This document shows positions 27,227 to 37,580 of a stretch of DNA of 64,000 bases, piece after piece. Source of the DNA: Halobacillus locisalis (GTDB lineage Bacteria; Bacillota; Bacilli; Bacillales; Halobacillaceae); assembly GCF_013694105.1 (NCBI RefSeq), contig NZ_JACEFG010000002.1, positions 62,001 to 126,000 of the forward strand. The letters are read 5' to 3'. The notes beneath the pieces are model-generated. The model was not told where the DNA came from, searched no databases, and saw nothing but the letters and a program-made list of their open reading frames with translations. Positions within the stretch are counted from its first letter, which is position 1. The number at the start of each line of letters is the position of its first letter. Both the position numbers and the translations under genes were made by a program.

Positions 27227-27255
27227 TTGACTTTGGCAAGTAACATTGGTAAACT
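27227..27255 (+). promoter_or_regulatory. Sigma-A promoter of purA
   Basis: -35 TTGACT (27227-27232), 17-bp spacer, -10 TAAACT (27250-27255), about 45 bp before the start codon. Confidence 0.65.
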
Positions 27256-27275
27256 GACGTTGTATGACTAATTAA

Positions 27276-28589
<1,314 letters not shown>

Positions 28590-28593
28590 TATG

Positions 28594-28628
28594 AAATACG
28601 CCTAACTGCACACGTTAGGCGTATTTTT
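28594..28628 (+). terminator. Terminator of purA
   Basis: 13-bp stem AAATACGCCTAAC/GTTAGGCGTATTT with a 7-nt loop and T run. Confidence 0.92.
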
Positions 28629-28702
28629 CTATGAGATGGATCCGTATGGTGTTGGTCGACAATAGCGTATGGATTAGCCTATGATAGAAGGAAAAAGGAG
28701 TG

Positions 28703-28718
28703 TGTTTCATGTGAAACA
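28703..28718. promoter_or_regulatory. parS: parS-like site at the LOG gene start
   Basis: TGTTTCATGTGAAACA differs from the parS consensus TGTTTCACGTGAAACA at one position. The site overlaps the GTG start codon of the following gene, so coding and centromere function are superimposed. Confidence 0.8.
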
Positions 28719-29262
28719 AATTTGTGTATTTGCTGGGTCTAGCAAAGGAAATAACCCCGCTTTTGTGGAACAAGCAAAAGCACTTGGAAAAGCATTCGTC
28801 GATCAGGACATCGCCTTGATCTATGGTGGTGCTCAAAGCGGATTAATGGGAGCGTTAGCGGATACGATCTTAGAATCCGGAGGCAAGGTCACGGGTGTCA
28901 TGCCTACCCACTTATTTGAGAAAGAAGTCGCCCATACCGGACTTACAGAATTGATCGAAGTGTCAAGCATGCATGAACGAAAAGCGAAAATGAGTGAATT
29001 AGCGGACGGGTACATAGCGCTGCCTGGAGGTTTTGGCACGTTCGAGGAGCTGTTTGAAGTGATTAGCTGGGCTCAAATCGGCTTACACCGTAAACCACTG
29101 GCCTTATACAATGTGGAAGGCTACTATACTCCTCTCATCAAATTGATTGACCATGCAATCACGGAAGGATTCGTTCCAGAATCCAACAAAGAGATGATTT
29201 TACAATCAAATAGACCCTCCGATTTGCTACAAGTAATGGAACAATTCCGCGAGAAACACTAA
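28711..29262 (+). CDS. LOG family (lysine decarboxylase-like) protein
   Basis: 183 residues from GTG 28711 (MKQICVFAGSSKGNN), with AAAGGAG 10 nt upstream; ATG 28681 in frame would lie before that ribosome site. IYGGAQSGLMGA, GVMPTHLF, MHERKAKM and PGGFGTFEELFE (the PGGxGTxxE signature) identify the LOG/YvdD family, phosphoribohydrolases acting on cytokinin-type or AMP-like nucleotides. The Bacillus substrate is not settled. Confidence 0.9.
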   Translation: MKQICVFAGSSKGNNPAFVEQAKALGKAFVDQDIALIYGGAQSGLMGALADTILESGGKVTGVMPTHLFEKEVAHTGLTELIEVSSMHERKAKMSELADGYIALPGGFGTFEELFEVISWAQIGLHRKPLALYNVEGYYTPLIKLIDHAITEGFVPESNKEMILQSNRPSDLLQVMEQFREKH

Positions 29263-29272
29263 GGTGTTTCTC
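29251..29272. other. Hairpin over the LOG gene stop codon
   Basis: Perfect 9-bp stem GAGAAACAC/GTGTTTCTC with loop TAAG that contains the stop codon. No T tract on either side. It lies between convergent genes and may serve as a weak terminator for either strand. Confidence 0.4.
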
Positions 29273-29280
29273 GACGGTAG

Positions 29281-29748
29281 CTACAATTGGATGGTTTCTT
29301 CGAAAGTTAATCCTAAGTACGTGTAAGAAACGTCGATCCGTTCAATCGGAACATCTTCTGAAATGCTCAGTCCATAAATCGGTTGTTGATAGGGAGGCTT
29401 CTCAGAGGGACTAGGTGAACTATTGGGAAGAAGTTTAAAGGAATGGTAGTCTTCTAGTTTTACATGGTCGTTAGCAGCCGTGACTAGATCAGACATCACA
29501 AACCCTGTGTTCGAATCGCTGACTTGAACTTTGATTTTCGTCGGTGCCTCCATACCGTTGATCCAGACTTCTGTGAAGTGGATACTCCCGACTACATGCT
29601 TGTTACCGACAGCGACAACCACTGCGTGTTTGTCACTGGTTGTTCCAATAGAACCATAGGCAAGTGGGGGATTCATTTTCAAGAACCCGATCAAGATGAT
29701 GGCTAGTGACAGCAGAAAAAAAGAAGAGTGGCGAAGTGTTTTTTTCAT
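29281..29748 (-). CDS. Hypothetical exported protein
   Basis: 155 residues with an N-terminal hydrophobic segment (about 10-30, possibly a signal peptide) and a beta-rich remainder with a Ser/Pro stretch (SSPSPSEKPPYQQP, about 109-122). Start ATG preceded by AGGGAGGAAC. No family recognised. Convergent with the LOG gene. Confidence 0.7.
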   Translation of the reverse strand: MKKTLRHSSFFLLSLAIILIGFLKMNPPLAYGSIGTTSDKHAVVVAVGNKHVVGSIHFTEVWINGMEAPTKIKVQVSDSNTGFVMSDLVTAANDHVKLEDYHSFKLLPNSSPSPSEKPPYQQPIYGLSISEDVPIERIDVSYTYLGLTFEETIQL

Positions 29749-29852
29749 AATTGTTCCTCCCTGAGGGGTGTCCTAATCCATATATATGAGTGTTGGGTGA
29801 AGGGATATGAAAATAGAAAAGTAGATTTTAGTCCATAAAATCAAAAAATCTA

Positions 29853-29881
29853 TTGCGCACCCATTATGTATGTGGTACGAT
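29853..29881 (+). promoter_or_regulatory. Promoter of tRNA-Asp/tRNA-Phe
   Basis: -35 TTGCGC (29853-29858), 17-bp spacer, -10 TACGAT (29876-29881), about 30 bp before the first tRNA. Confidence 0.5.
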
Positions 29882-29911
29882 AGTTATCGTTGCAGTGAAA
29901 GAGAGCAATGT

Positions 29912-29988
29912 GGTCCGGTAGTTCAGTTGGTTAGAATGCCTGCCTGTCACGCAGGAGGTCGCGGGTTCGAGTCCCGTCCGGACCGCCA
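29912..29988 (+). tRNA. tRNA-Asp (GTC)
   Basis: 77 nt with encoded CCA. Acceptor stem GGTCCGG/CCGGACC, anticodon stem CCTGC/GCAGG with loop CTGTCAC (anticodon GTC), T arm GCGGGTTCGAGTCCCGT. Confidence 0.97.
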
Positions 29989-30046
29989 CTTTTATTGTAT
30001 CACAGTATATGTGATCAAGAAGAAAATTCAAAATATATTTACTCAT

Positions 30047-30119
<73 letters not shown>

Positions 30120-30126
30120 CTCTTTG

Positions 30127-30156
30127 AACGTTTACGTTTTACGTAGGCGTTTTTTA
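30127..30156 (+). terminator. Terminator of the tRNA pair
   Basis: Stem AACGTTTACG/CGTAGGCGTT with two G-T pairs and a 5-nt loop, ending in six T. Confidence 0.7.
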
Positions 30157-30411
30157 TTTGGATTTTTTAGGAAAATAGACAGGTGTATTGTCATGAGAAT
30201 GTAATGATTTATGTAACCATTTACACGAAAAGAGCGCTTTTCTGTGGATAATTTCGATAATTTGCCAGTAATATTATATCTTCGTTACATCGTCTGAAAA
30301 CCTATTTGAACGCAAATTCTCTTATGATAAGTTAAGAAAGTATGAAAATCAAGTTTATCTTTTATAAAAAGAGATCCATATAGATGAAACATCACACAGG
30401 AGGAAAAGGGA

Positions 30412-31752
30412 ATGAGTCGATCGCAAGGAGTGGGGAAAAAGGCTGCGCTTGTAGCTTTCTTCGGATTGATAGTCGGTGTCGGGACGGTTTATGCAGAAAG
30501 CAATATAGAGACTACATACCACGTGTATGTGAATGATAAACACTTAGGGACAGTAGAAGATAAAAAAATCGTGGAAACGCACATTGAAGAAAAAATAGAA
30601 AAAGCGGAAAAAACATATGGCGATTGGAACCTGCAGACAAAAGAGAAGGTATCGTTTGAATCGGAAAATGTTTTTTCTCCGAAATATACAGAAGAAAAGG
30701 TGCTTTCCTCTATTGATCGACAGCTTGATGTAGTTGTAGAAGCGGTCGGTTTGCAAGTGGATGGTGAAACGGTCGCGTATCTTCCGAATAAAGAAAAAGC
30801 GGATCAAGTCATTGACCAGTTTACAACACGTTACGTGAAACCCGCGACGCTTGCCGCTGTTGAAGAGAGAAAGTTAGACAACAAGGCAGTGGAACTTGAG
30901 AGTGACGAGTCGAAAGTCGTGGATGTCCAACTTTCAGCGGATGTTTCACATGAAACAAAAGCCGTGGATCCAGAACAAGTATCGACGGTGGACCTTGCCC
31001 TGCAATCTTTGCTGACAGGAAAAGAGACGCTCCATTTATCCAAGGACCACTTGATGAGTGCCAAACCTTCTGATCAATCTGAGGATGACGGAACAACTTC
31101 TGAAAAGACGGTCAAAGTCTCACCGCTCATGGACGTGATCGTAAAAGAGAAGGGGATTCGCACAGAGGTGATTCCCGCTGAAAAAGAAGTCGTGAAAACA
31201 GATGAACTTTACGAAGGGGAATCTGAGATCAAGCAAAAGGGGCGTGATGGTGAAAAAGAGATTCATTTCACAGCGACCTTTGCAAATGGCGAAGTAGATC
31301 AAGAGGAAATCACGAAAGAGACGATAACGAAAGAGCCGGTGAAAGAAATCGTACGACAAGGTACGAAAGACCCTTCTGTCGGAACAGGTACGTTCCTTTG
31401 GCCAGCTTATGGTGGTACAATTACGAGCCACTTAGGCGAGCGCTGGGGGAGAATGCACAAAGGGATTGATATTGCCGGTGTGACGAACCGGACGATTCGC
31501 GCGGCTGATTACGGTACCGTCGTAACAGCCGAATACCAAAATGGTTTTGGTAATAAAGTCGTGATTGATCATAATAATGGCTACCGTACCATTTATGCTC
31601 ACCTGTCTTCGATTGATGTACAAGTTGGTCAGACCGTCAAAAAAGGAGATGGACTAGGCATCATGGGGACGACAGGCAACTCGACGGGCATCCATCTTCA
31701 CTTTGAAATCTATAAAAATGGTGCCTTGAAAAACCCAATGGACTACCTTTAA
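30412..31752 (+). CDS. M23 peptidase with G5 domain
   Basis: 446 residues: signal segment (about 8-28, ending VYAES), a long charged region with no known domain, a G5 domain (about 240-315, VKEKGIRTEVIPAEKEVVKTDELYEGE style) and a C-terminal LytM/M23 domain with HKGIDIAG (metal His and Asp) and HLHFEIYKNG near the end. Predicted secreted peptidoglycan endopeptidase. ATG follows AGGAGGAAAAGG. It lies just before walRK, whose regulon consists of such enzymes; a parS-like sequence is embedded in its reading frame. Confidence 0.92.
   Translation: MSRSQGVGKKAALVAFFGLIVGVGTVYAESNIETTYHVYVNDKHLGTVEDKKIVETHIEEKIEKAEKTYGDWNLQTKEKVSFESENVFSPKYTEEKVLSSIDRQLDVVVEAVGLQVDGETVAYLPNKEKADQVIDQFTTRYVKPATLAAVEERKLDNKAVELESDESKVVDVQLSADVSHETKAVDPEQVSTVDLALQSLLTGKETLHLSKDHLMSAKPSDQSEDDGTTSEKTVKVSPLMDVIVKEKGIRTEVIPAEKEVVKTDELYEGESEIKQKGRDGEKEIHFTATFANGEVDQEEITKETITKEPVKEIVRQGTKDPSVGTGTFLWPAYGGTITSHLGERWGRMHKGIDIAGVTNRTIRAADYGTVVTAEYQNGFGNKVVIDHNNGYRTIYAHLSSIDVQVGQTVKKGDGLGIMGTTGNSTGIHLHFEIYKNGALKNPMDYL
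30942..30957. promoter_or_regulatory. parS: parS-like site inside the M23 peptidase gene
   Basis: TGTTTCACATGAAACA matches parS with one mismatch. It encodes DVSHET in the low-complexity middle of the protein, a segment free to vary. Confidence 0.8.
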
Positions 31753-31757
31753 GTACA

Positions 31758-31792
31758 ACCCCGCTATGATGATTTATCATAGCGGTTTTTTT
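31758..31792 (+). terminator. Terminator of M23 gene
   Basis: 10-bp stem CCGCTATGAT/ATCATAGCGG, GATTT loop, seven T. It separates the peptidase from the wal operon. Confidence 0.9.
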
Positions 31793-31892
31793 CTAATAAT
31801 AGGAAAAGCTTTCGGGTGAAGTAAGACATTTTGTTAGAAATGAGTTAAAATGAGGGAAAGAATCGAAGTTGACGAAAGGGATGTGACATTCG

Positions 31893-32597
31893 ATGGCACA
31901 AAAAATCTTAGTCGTAGATGATGAAAAACCAATTGCTGATATATTGAAATTTAACTTAGAAAAAGAAGGATATGAGGTCGTGTGTGCCTATGATGGTGAC
32001 GAGGCGATCAAGAAGGCGGATGAAGAAAGCCCGGAATTGATCCTCCTTGATATCATGCTGCCTTACAAAGATGGCAATGAAGTGTGCAGGGAAGTACGCA
32101 AGAAGCACAACATGCCCATCATCATGTTGACCGCGAAAGATGCAGAAATCGATAAAGTACTCGGACTAGAAATGGGAGCGGATGATTACGTCACGAAACC
32201 TTTCAGTAACAGAGAGCTGATTGCACGTGTGAAGGCGAATTTGCGTCGTCAGCAGCAAGAGCCGGAAGACAGTTCTGACCAACCGAAAGATATCACGATT
32301 GGTCGTCTGGCGATTCACCCTGATGCCTATACCGTGACGCGAGACGGGAACTATATCGAATTAACGCACCGTGAATTTGAATTGCTTCACTACTTAGCGC
32401 GTCATATTGGACAAGTCATGACAAGAGAACACTTGTTGGAAACCGTCTGGGGATATGATTATTACGGAGATGTGCGTACCGTCGATGTAACCGTAAGGCG
32501 TCTGCGTGAAAAAATTGAAGAGAATCCGAGTAACCCTATTTGGATTGTTACACGACGTGGGGTTGGCTACTATTTAAGAAATCCAGAGCAGGAGTAG
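31893..32597 (+). CDS. walR: Essential response regulator WalR
   Basis: 234 residues: receiver domain with phosphoacceptor Asp53 (LLDIMLP), Thr and Lys in IMLTAKDAE and VTKPFSN, then an OmpR-type winged helix with [16 protein letters not shown] and [13 protein letters not shown]. Controls cell-wall hydrolase genes in response to WalK. First gene of walRKHIJ-htrC; 6 bp from walK. Confidence 0.97.
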   Translation: MAQKILVVDDEKPIADILKFNLEKEGYEVVCAYDGDEAIKKADEESPELILLDIMLPYKDGNEVCREVRKKHNMPIIMLTAKDAEIDKVLGLEMGADDYVTKPFSNRELIARVKANLRRQQQEPEDSSDQPKDITIGRLAIHPDAYTVTRDGNYIELTHREFELLHYLARHIGQVMTREHLLETVWGYDYYGDVRTVDVTVRRLREKIEENPSNPIWIVTRRGVGYYLRNPEQE

Positions 32598-32603
32598 GAT
32601 TTC

Positions 32604-34424
32604 ATGAAAAAGGTTGGTTTCTTTCAGTCGGTGCGGCTGAAACTGATTGTTGTGTACATTTTACTTTTATTACTAGGCATCCAAGTGATTGGTGCCTATT
32701 TTGTTGGGGAGCTCGAACAGCAGCTGGAGAGCCAGTTTAAAAGTTCGGTCGATGATCGGATCAATTCGTTGACGTTCAGTTTGCAAAACGCTTTTGAGAT
32801 GGAGCGCGATGAAGATGACCCGACCTTGCAAGCAGATGTCGAGAGGTTGATTACCGACTTTACGGAGCGGAATGCAAGATCGGATGATATTAACAGTCTG
32901 ATCGTGATGGATGATAGTCCTACTGTCATTGCAACGGCAGGTATGACCAACGTCGATGTCGGTGAGAAAGTATCGGATCAGCGGATTACAAAAGTATTCT
33001 TCCTAGGTAGTACAGATCCATCAACTAACTCACAAGAGTATTCCGGAGCAAAGGCGATCATCAGTGATGAAGAAGAAACGGTCGGGGCGTTATACTTTAC
33101 GGCTCCGATGAACAGTGTGTATCAACAACTGCAATCGATCAACGGTATTTTCACGAAAGGTACATTGCTTTCGATCACCGTGACGGCACTCTTAGGGATT
33201 CTAGTGGCGAGAACCATTACGAGACCACTTACGGAGATGAAGAAGCAGGCTCAAGTCATGGCGACGGGAGACTTTTCTCAGAAAGTCGATGTGAAAGGGA
33301 ATGACGAAATCGGTCAGCTCGGTATTACCTTCAATGACTTGAACGATAAATTAAAGTTAGCTCAGGCCACGACTGAGGGAGAGCGTCGGAAACTAAGTTC
33401 GGTTCTTTCCAATATGTCAGATGGCGTGATTGCGACAGATCGTATCGGTGCCATCACATTGATGAATGCGCCAGCTTCAAAGCTGATCCGTCAAACCTTT
33501 GAAGACGTCCAAGGCCAATCCTTGCTTGATGTGCTTGATTTGAACGACCAAATCGAAGACATCTCTGAAGTCGAAGAGGCGGGCTCGATGATTATTGATT
33601 TAAGTAGCGATGACCAGCACTTACTATTGAAGGCGAATTTCTCTGCTGTAGAAGATGAAAACAATGAGATGAGCGGTTTTATATCCGTGATCAGTGATGT
33701 AACCGAACAAGAGCGTGTAGCACAAGAGAGACGAGAATTCGTTTCTAACGTATCGCACGAGCTAAGAACGCCACTGACAACGATGCGTAGTTACATCGAA
33801 GCCTTGAACGATGGAGCTTGGCAAGATCCAGAAATCGCCCCGCGTTTCCTTGATGTGACACAAAACGAAACGGATCGTATGATCCGCCTCGTGAATGACT
33901 TGTTACAACTGACGAAAATGGACCACAAAGAGACGGGCTTAATGAAGAAACGGGTGAACTTCAATGACTTCTTCAACCGGATCATCGATCGCTTTGAAAT
34001 GAACAAAAATGATAAAATCAGCTTTGAACGTAGTTTTCCTAAGCGATCGATTTATGTTTGGATCGATGAAGATAAGATGACCCAAGTGCTGGATAACATC
34101 ATCTCTAATGCGATCAAATATTCACCCGAAGGGGGAACCGTCCGCTTCAGTGCTCATTCAACGAGAAAGCAGTTAAAAGTGAGTATCTCCGACGAAGGGA
34201 TCGGAATGCCACCCGATACCGTCGACAAGATCTTCGATCGTTTCTATCGAGTGGACAAATCCCGTACAAGAGATATGGGAGGAACCGGACTTGGTCTGGC
34301 TATTGCCCGGGAAATGATTGATGCTCACCACGGTAAGATTTGGGCAGAAAGTAAAGAAGGAGAAGGCACAACCGTGTTATTCACACTTCCTCTAATGAAC
34401 CAAAACCGGGGGGATCACTCATGA
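32604..34424 (+). CDS. walK: Sensor histidine kinase WalK
   Basis: 606 residues: two membrane helices (about 10-33 and 185-205) flanking an extracellular PAS-like loop, HAMP, cytoplasmic PAS (about 265-370), HisKA with SHELRTPLTT (His385) and HATPase_c with DNIISNAIKYSPEGG and GGTGLGLAIAREM. Phosphorylates WalR; negatively modulated by WalH and WalI. Its TGA overlaps the walH ATG. Confidence 0.97.
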   Translation: MKKVGFFQSVRLKLIVVYILLLLLGIQVIGAYFVGELEQQLESQFKSSVDDRINSLTFSLQNAFEMERDEDDPTLQADVERLITDFTERNARSDDINSLIVMDDSPTVIATAGMTNVDVGEKVSDQRITKVFFLGSTDPSTNSQEYSGAKAIISDEEETVGALYFTAPMNSVYQQLQSINGIFTKGTLLSITVTALLGILVARTITRPLTEMKKQAQVMATGDFSQKVDVKGNDEIGQLGITFNDLNDKLKLAQATTEGERRKLSSVLSNMSDGVIATDRIGAITLMNAPASKLIRQTFEDVQGQSLLDVLDLNDQIEDISEVEEAGSMIIDLSSDDQHLLLKANFSAVEDENNEMSGFISVISDVTEQERVAQERREFVSNVSHELRTPLTTMRSYIEALNDGAWQDPEIAPRFLDVTQNETDRMIRLVNDLLQLTKMDHKETGLMKKRVNFNDFFNRIIDRFEMNKNDKISFERSFPKRSIYVWIDEDKMTQVLDNIISNAIKYSPEGGTVRFSAHSTRKQLKVSISDEGIGMPPDTVDKIFDRFYRVDKSRTRDMGGTGLGLAIAREMIDAHHGKIWAESKEGEGTTVLFTLPLMNQNRGDHS

Positions 34425-35761
34425 AAATAGAAACGATGAAGTCCGTGATTTTGTTGATTTTGATTGCCTTCAGTTTGTTGTTATCTGTCGCTCTTTGGAA
34501 TTACCAGCCTAGCTTTGAAGTGGATGAAACGAAGGGCTCTGTCGGGGAGACGAGCCTTGATATGGGAAAGGAAATGACGATGAGAGAGCTTCTCGAGCCC
34601 TCTCAGTTCGTCTTCCATGAAGACGGTCTTCACTATTCGTATCGTGATGAAGGGCAACAGGCCATCATGTATCAGAACATGCGCGATTGGCAGTTAGTCC
34701 CGACGGATTACAACCCTTCGTCCACCCCTGATTTAGAGGGACGTGACTACGTGGAAATCATTTTCCCGACGAGTTTGCCTGTTCAGACGCTCTCTGAAGT
34801 GATGAATACGGGTGATAACCAATTGCCGAGTAACCAGTCCTTCGATCGGTTGATGCTTGGACGCACGACGAATTCAGATGGAACGACGGTTTATAATGTA
34901 TGGGTCGTAAATTCGCAAACCGATGTCAATCCGATCTTATTTAGAGCGACGATCGATTCATCTTCCGGAAGCTTGTTGTTCAACGACTTGGCAACGAAAG
35001 AAAACCTTACCGAGCAAATTCATTTTGAGGCTTCTTCCCAAGCAGAATGGAATTCTTTTGGCGGCATCTATATCGCCAAAGAAAGCAAAGAATATCCGGA
35101 AGTCGTCTTGCAGACACAGAACGTGCCTCTCAGTCCACTGCAAAATTACTTGTTTCCCCAACCGGAGTCTGTGAGCCGCTCTCAAACAAGTTCAGGGGAT
35201 TATCGATATCGAAGTCCTGAACGTTTACTAGAAGTGTTGGAAGACGAGAAAATCATGAATTTTCAATTGCTGATGCCGAATACATCGAACCAAGTTAGAA
35301 TAGATGAGTATGAACTTCTTACGGAAAGCATAGATGATGTGAACAGCCACAATGGCTGGACGAATGATTTTAGAATCAGCCACCTCACATCAGTGCCTGA
35401 TGAAGTCGAGTTTAAAATGTATTATGATGACGTCGAAATTATGAATCATCCGCTCGCGAATATACGACTTCAGTATGAACAGAGAGAGATTCAAGAATAC
35501 ATTCGACCATTAGTAAAGTTCGTCTTTTTAGAACCGCGATCGACCGTCCAACTCGAGTCTGGCGAAGAAGTGATCAGTCAATTATCCGATATGAATATCA
35601 ACCTCGGAAACATTGAAGCGGTGAAGATTGGGTATGACCTTGGCGAGCAGAATAGCTTAGCCTATAGTTTGCAACCGAAATGGTTTTATAAATCATCTGG
35701 CTTCTGGACACCGGTATTTCAGCAAAGCCTCTCACAAAATCAAAATGAAGCCTCTCAATAA
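34421..35761 (+). CDS. walH: WalK regulatory protein WalH (YycH)
   Basis: 446 residues, one N-terminal membrane helix (about 9-27), remainder extracytoplasmic and acidic. The start of the gene (MKIETMKSVILLILIAFSLLLS) and its place after walK identify YycH. Works with WalI through the membrane helices to restrain WalK. Overlaps walK by 4 nt; 14 bp before walI. Confidence 0.92.
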   Translation: MKIETMKSVILLILIAFSLLLSVALWNYQPSFEVDETKGSVGETSLDMGKEMTMRELLEPSQFVFHEDGLHYSYRDEGQQAIMYQNMRDWQLVPTDYNPSSTPDLEGRDYVEIIFPTSLPVQTLSEVMNTGDNQLPSNQSFDRLMLGRTTNSDGTTVYNVWVVNSQTDVNPILFRATIDSSSGSLLFNDLATKENLTEQIHFEASSQAEWNSFGGIYIAKESKEYPEVVLQTQNVPLSPLQNYLFPQPESVSRSQTSSGDYRYRSPERLLEVLEDEKIMNFQLLMPNTSNQVRIDEYELLTESIDDVNSHNGWTNDFRISHLTSVPDEVEFKMYYDDVEIMNHPLANIRLQYEQREIQEYIRPLVKFVFLEPRSTVQLESGEEVISQLSDMNINLGNIEAVKIGYDLGEQNSLAYSLQPKWFYKSSGFWTPVFQQSLSQNQNEASQ

Positions 35762-35775
35762 AGGAGAAAACGTGT

Positions 35776-36690
35776 ATGCAATGGGGACAAATAAAGACGT
35801 TGTTCATCATCAGCTTTCTCGTACTCGACCTTTTTTTATTGCAGCAATTCTTAGAAAAGCAAAATCAGTCTCAACTCAGTCAATTAGCGATTGAAAATGA
35901 GGAGACTGCTGATGAATTAAAGGACCGGGGTATTGAGTTTTCTGATGATATTTTGAATATGGATGTGCCGAATGTAAACGGGATCAATTCTGAAGGGATC
36001 GAGTTCTCAGAAGAAGTTCTCTCTCAGATTGAAACGTTGGATGAGGAAGAAGGACAAACCGTCCAACTGCTCGAGAATGAGACGGTCTTAAGAGTAGCGT
36101 TAACCGATCCCGTGGAAGTGTCTGAAGACTCCATTCGAGAAGATATTGTCGATCTCGTCCCCTTTGCTGATCAATATTCTTATTGGGGATTTAATGAAGA
36201 GGAAAACATTGCGCTATTCTTCCAAAAAGTCAATGATCGAACGGTGTATTTTAACCAAGGTGGCGTGCTGATGGTTCGGGTGGAAGAGGGCGAGATTACA
36301 GAGTATGTATCAACGCTTCTTTCTTTCTCAAACGAAGAAACCGATCAATCACAAGAATCGAACCAGTTGATCTCGCCACTGAATATCATTCTTCAATTGG
36401 AAGAGAACGGTGAAATTGAGTCTGGTGATGAGGTGACAGCGATGCAAGTGGGGTATTACAGTTTCTTCAACCTTGTCCCTAGTCAAGATAATGGGCCACA
36501 ACGGTTTGGTCCCACATGGAAAGTCGTGGTCAATGGTGACGAGTTCCATTTCTTATTTGCGACCAATGGGAGAATCCTTGAATTAGATGAAAGTAGCTTC
36601 ATCAACCGGACGATCGATGCCTTTGATTTTTATGAGAATGAGAAGATAGAGGAAGACGATGGCGATACGAATATTGGACAAGGGGAATAA
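35776..36690 (+). CDS. walI: WalK regulatory protein WalI (YycI)
   Basis: 304 residues beginning MQWGQIKTLFIISFLVLDLF, the YycI signature: a short N-terminal membrane helix and an acidic extracellular domain. About 20 residues at the C-terminus are highly acidic (EKIEEDDGDTN). Partner of WalH. Fourth gene of the operon. Confidence 0.92.
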   Translation: MQWGQIKTLFIISFLVLDLFLLQQFLEKQNQSQLSQLAIENEETADELKDRGIEFSDDILNMDVPNVNGINSEGIEFSEEVLSQIETLDEEEGQTVQLLENETVLRVALTDPVEVSEDSIREDIVDLVPFADQYSYWGFNEEENIALFFQKVNDRTVYFNQGGVLMVRVEEGEITEYVSTLLSFSNEETDQSQESNQLISPLNIILQLEENGEIESGDEVTAMQVGYYSFFNLVPSQDNGPQRFGPTWKVVVNGDEFHFLFATNGRILELDESSFINRTIDAFDFYENEKIEEDDGDTNIGQGE

Positions 36691-36715
36691 GCATGTTAAC
36701 AGGAGTGTCTAATGA

Positions 36716-37510
36716 ATGACTTTACGTTTTAGTGTACTAGCTTCAGGTAGTACGGGGAATGCTTTTTATATAGAGTCTGGAGAAGAGAAGATCTTAGTCG
36801 ATGCGGGCTTGAGCGGTAAGAAAATAGAGAATTTGATGCAACAGGTCAATATTGATCCTCATGACTTATCGAGAATTCTTGTCACACACGAACATAGTGA
36901 CCATATCAAAGGGCTTGGCATTATGGCGCGTCGCTATAACCTTCCTATTTATGCGAATGAGAAAACGTGGCAGGCGATGGATGGGCAACTCGGGAAATTG
37001 TCAGTCGATCAGAAATTCCATTTCAATAGTGAAGAAACGAAAACGTTCGGCGGGATTGACGTGGAATCGTTCTCCGTCTCTCATGATGCAGCGGACCCGA
37101 TGTTTTACACTTTTCATCAGGATGGCAAGAAGGTCGCTCTTGTGACGGACTTAGGTTATGTGTCAGAGCGGATCAAGAAAACAGTCGAAGGCGCAGATGC
37201 CTATATTTTCGAGTCGAATCATGACGTGAGTATGCTCCGTATGGGTCGTTACCCATGGAATGTGAAGCGAAGGATCTTGGGTGATTCTGGTCACGTTTCA
37301 AACGAAGACTGTGCACTCGCTTTGACAGATATTTTAACCGATGAGACGAAGCGGATTTACTTGGCGCACTTGAGTTTAGATAACAATATGAAAGACCTCG
37401 CTCGCATGTCGGTTGAAAACATTCTCACGGAGCGTGGTTTTGAGGTCGGTTCACGTATCGAGTTACATGATACCGATCCGAATGAAGCGACGTCTATTTT
37501 TGAAGTCTGA
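36716..37510 (+). CDS. walJ: WalJ metallo-beta-lactamase-fold protein (YycJ)
   Basis: 264 residues. [26 protein letters not shown] and the metal motif [11 protein letters not shown] (HxHxDH, about residues 58-68) define the YycJ family of MBL-fold 5' exonuclease-like proteins, linked to mismatch repair in Bacillus and to wall/division coordination in streptococci. The ATG at 36716 follows AGGAGTG; a nearby ATG at 36712 is out of frame. Confidence 0.94.
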   Translation: MTLRFSVLASGSTGNAFYIESGEEKILVDAGLSGKKIENLMQQVNIDPHDLSRILVTHEHSDHIKGLGIMARRYNLPIYANEKTWQAMDGQLGKLSVDQKFHFNSEETKTFGGIDVESFSVSHDAADPMFYTFHQDGKKVALVTDLGYVSERIKKTVEGADAYIFESNHDVSMLRMGRYPWNVKRRILGDSGHVSNEDCALALTDILTDETKRIYLAHLSLDNNMKDLARMSVENILTERGFEVGSRIELHDTDPNEATSIFEV

Positions 37511-37580
37511 TACGTTTTATTTACCTGTAGAAAAGGAAAGAATAATTAAATAGATCGATGACGGTCGAAAGAAAGGATAG

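Noticed and set aside
30199-30216. WalR-box-like TGTAAT/TGTAAC upstream of the M23 peptidase
   Set aside because: The two hexamers are 6 bp apart, not the 5 bp required by the TGTWAH-N5-TGTWAH consensus, so I do not call it.
30243-30251. Isolated exact DnaA box TGTGGATAA
   Set aside because: A single 9-mer is expected by chance in a window this size; no cluster surrounds it.
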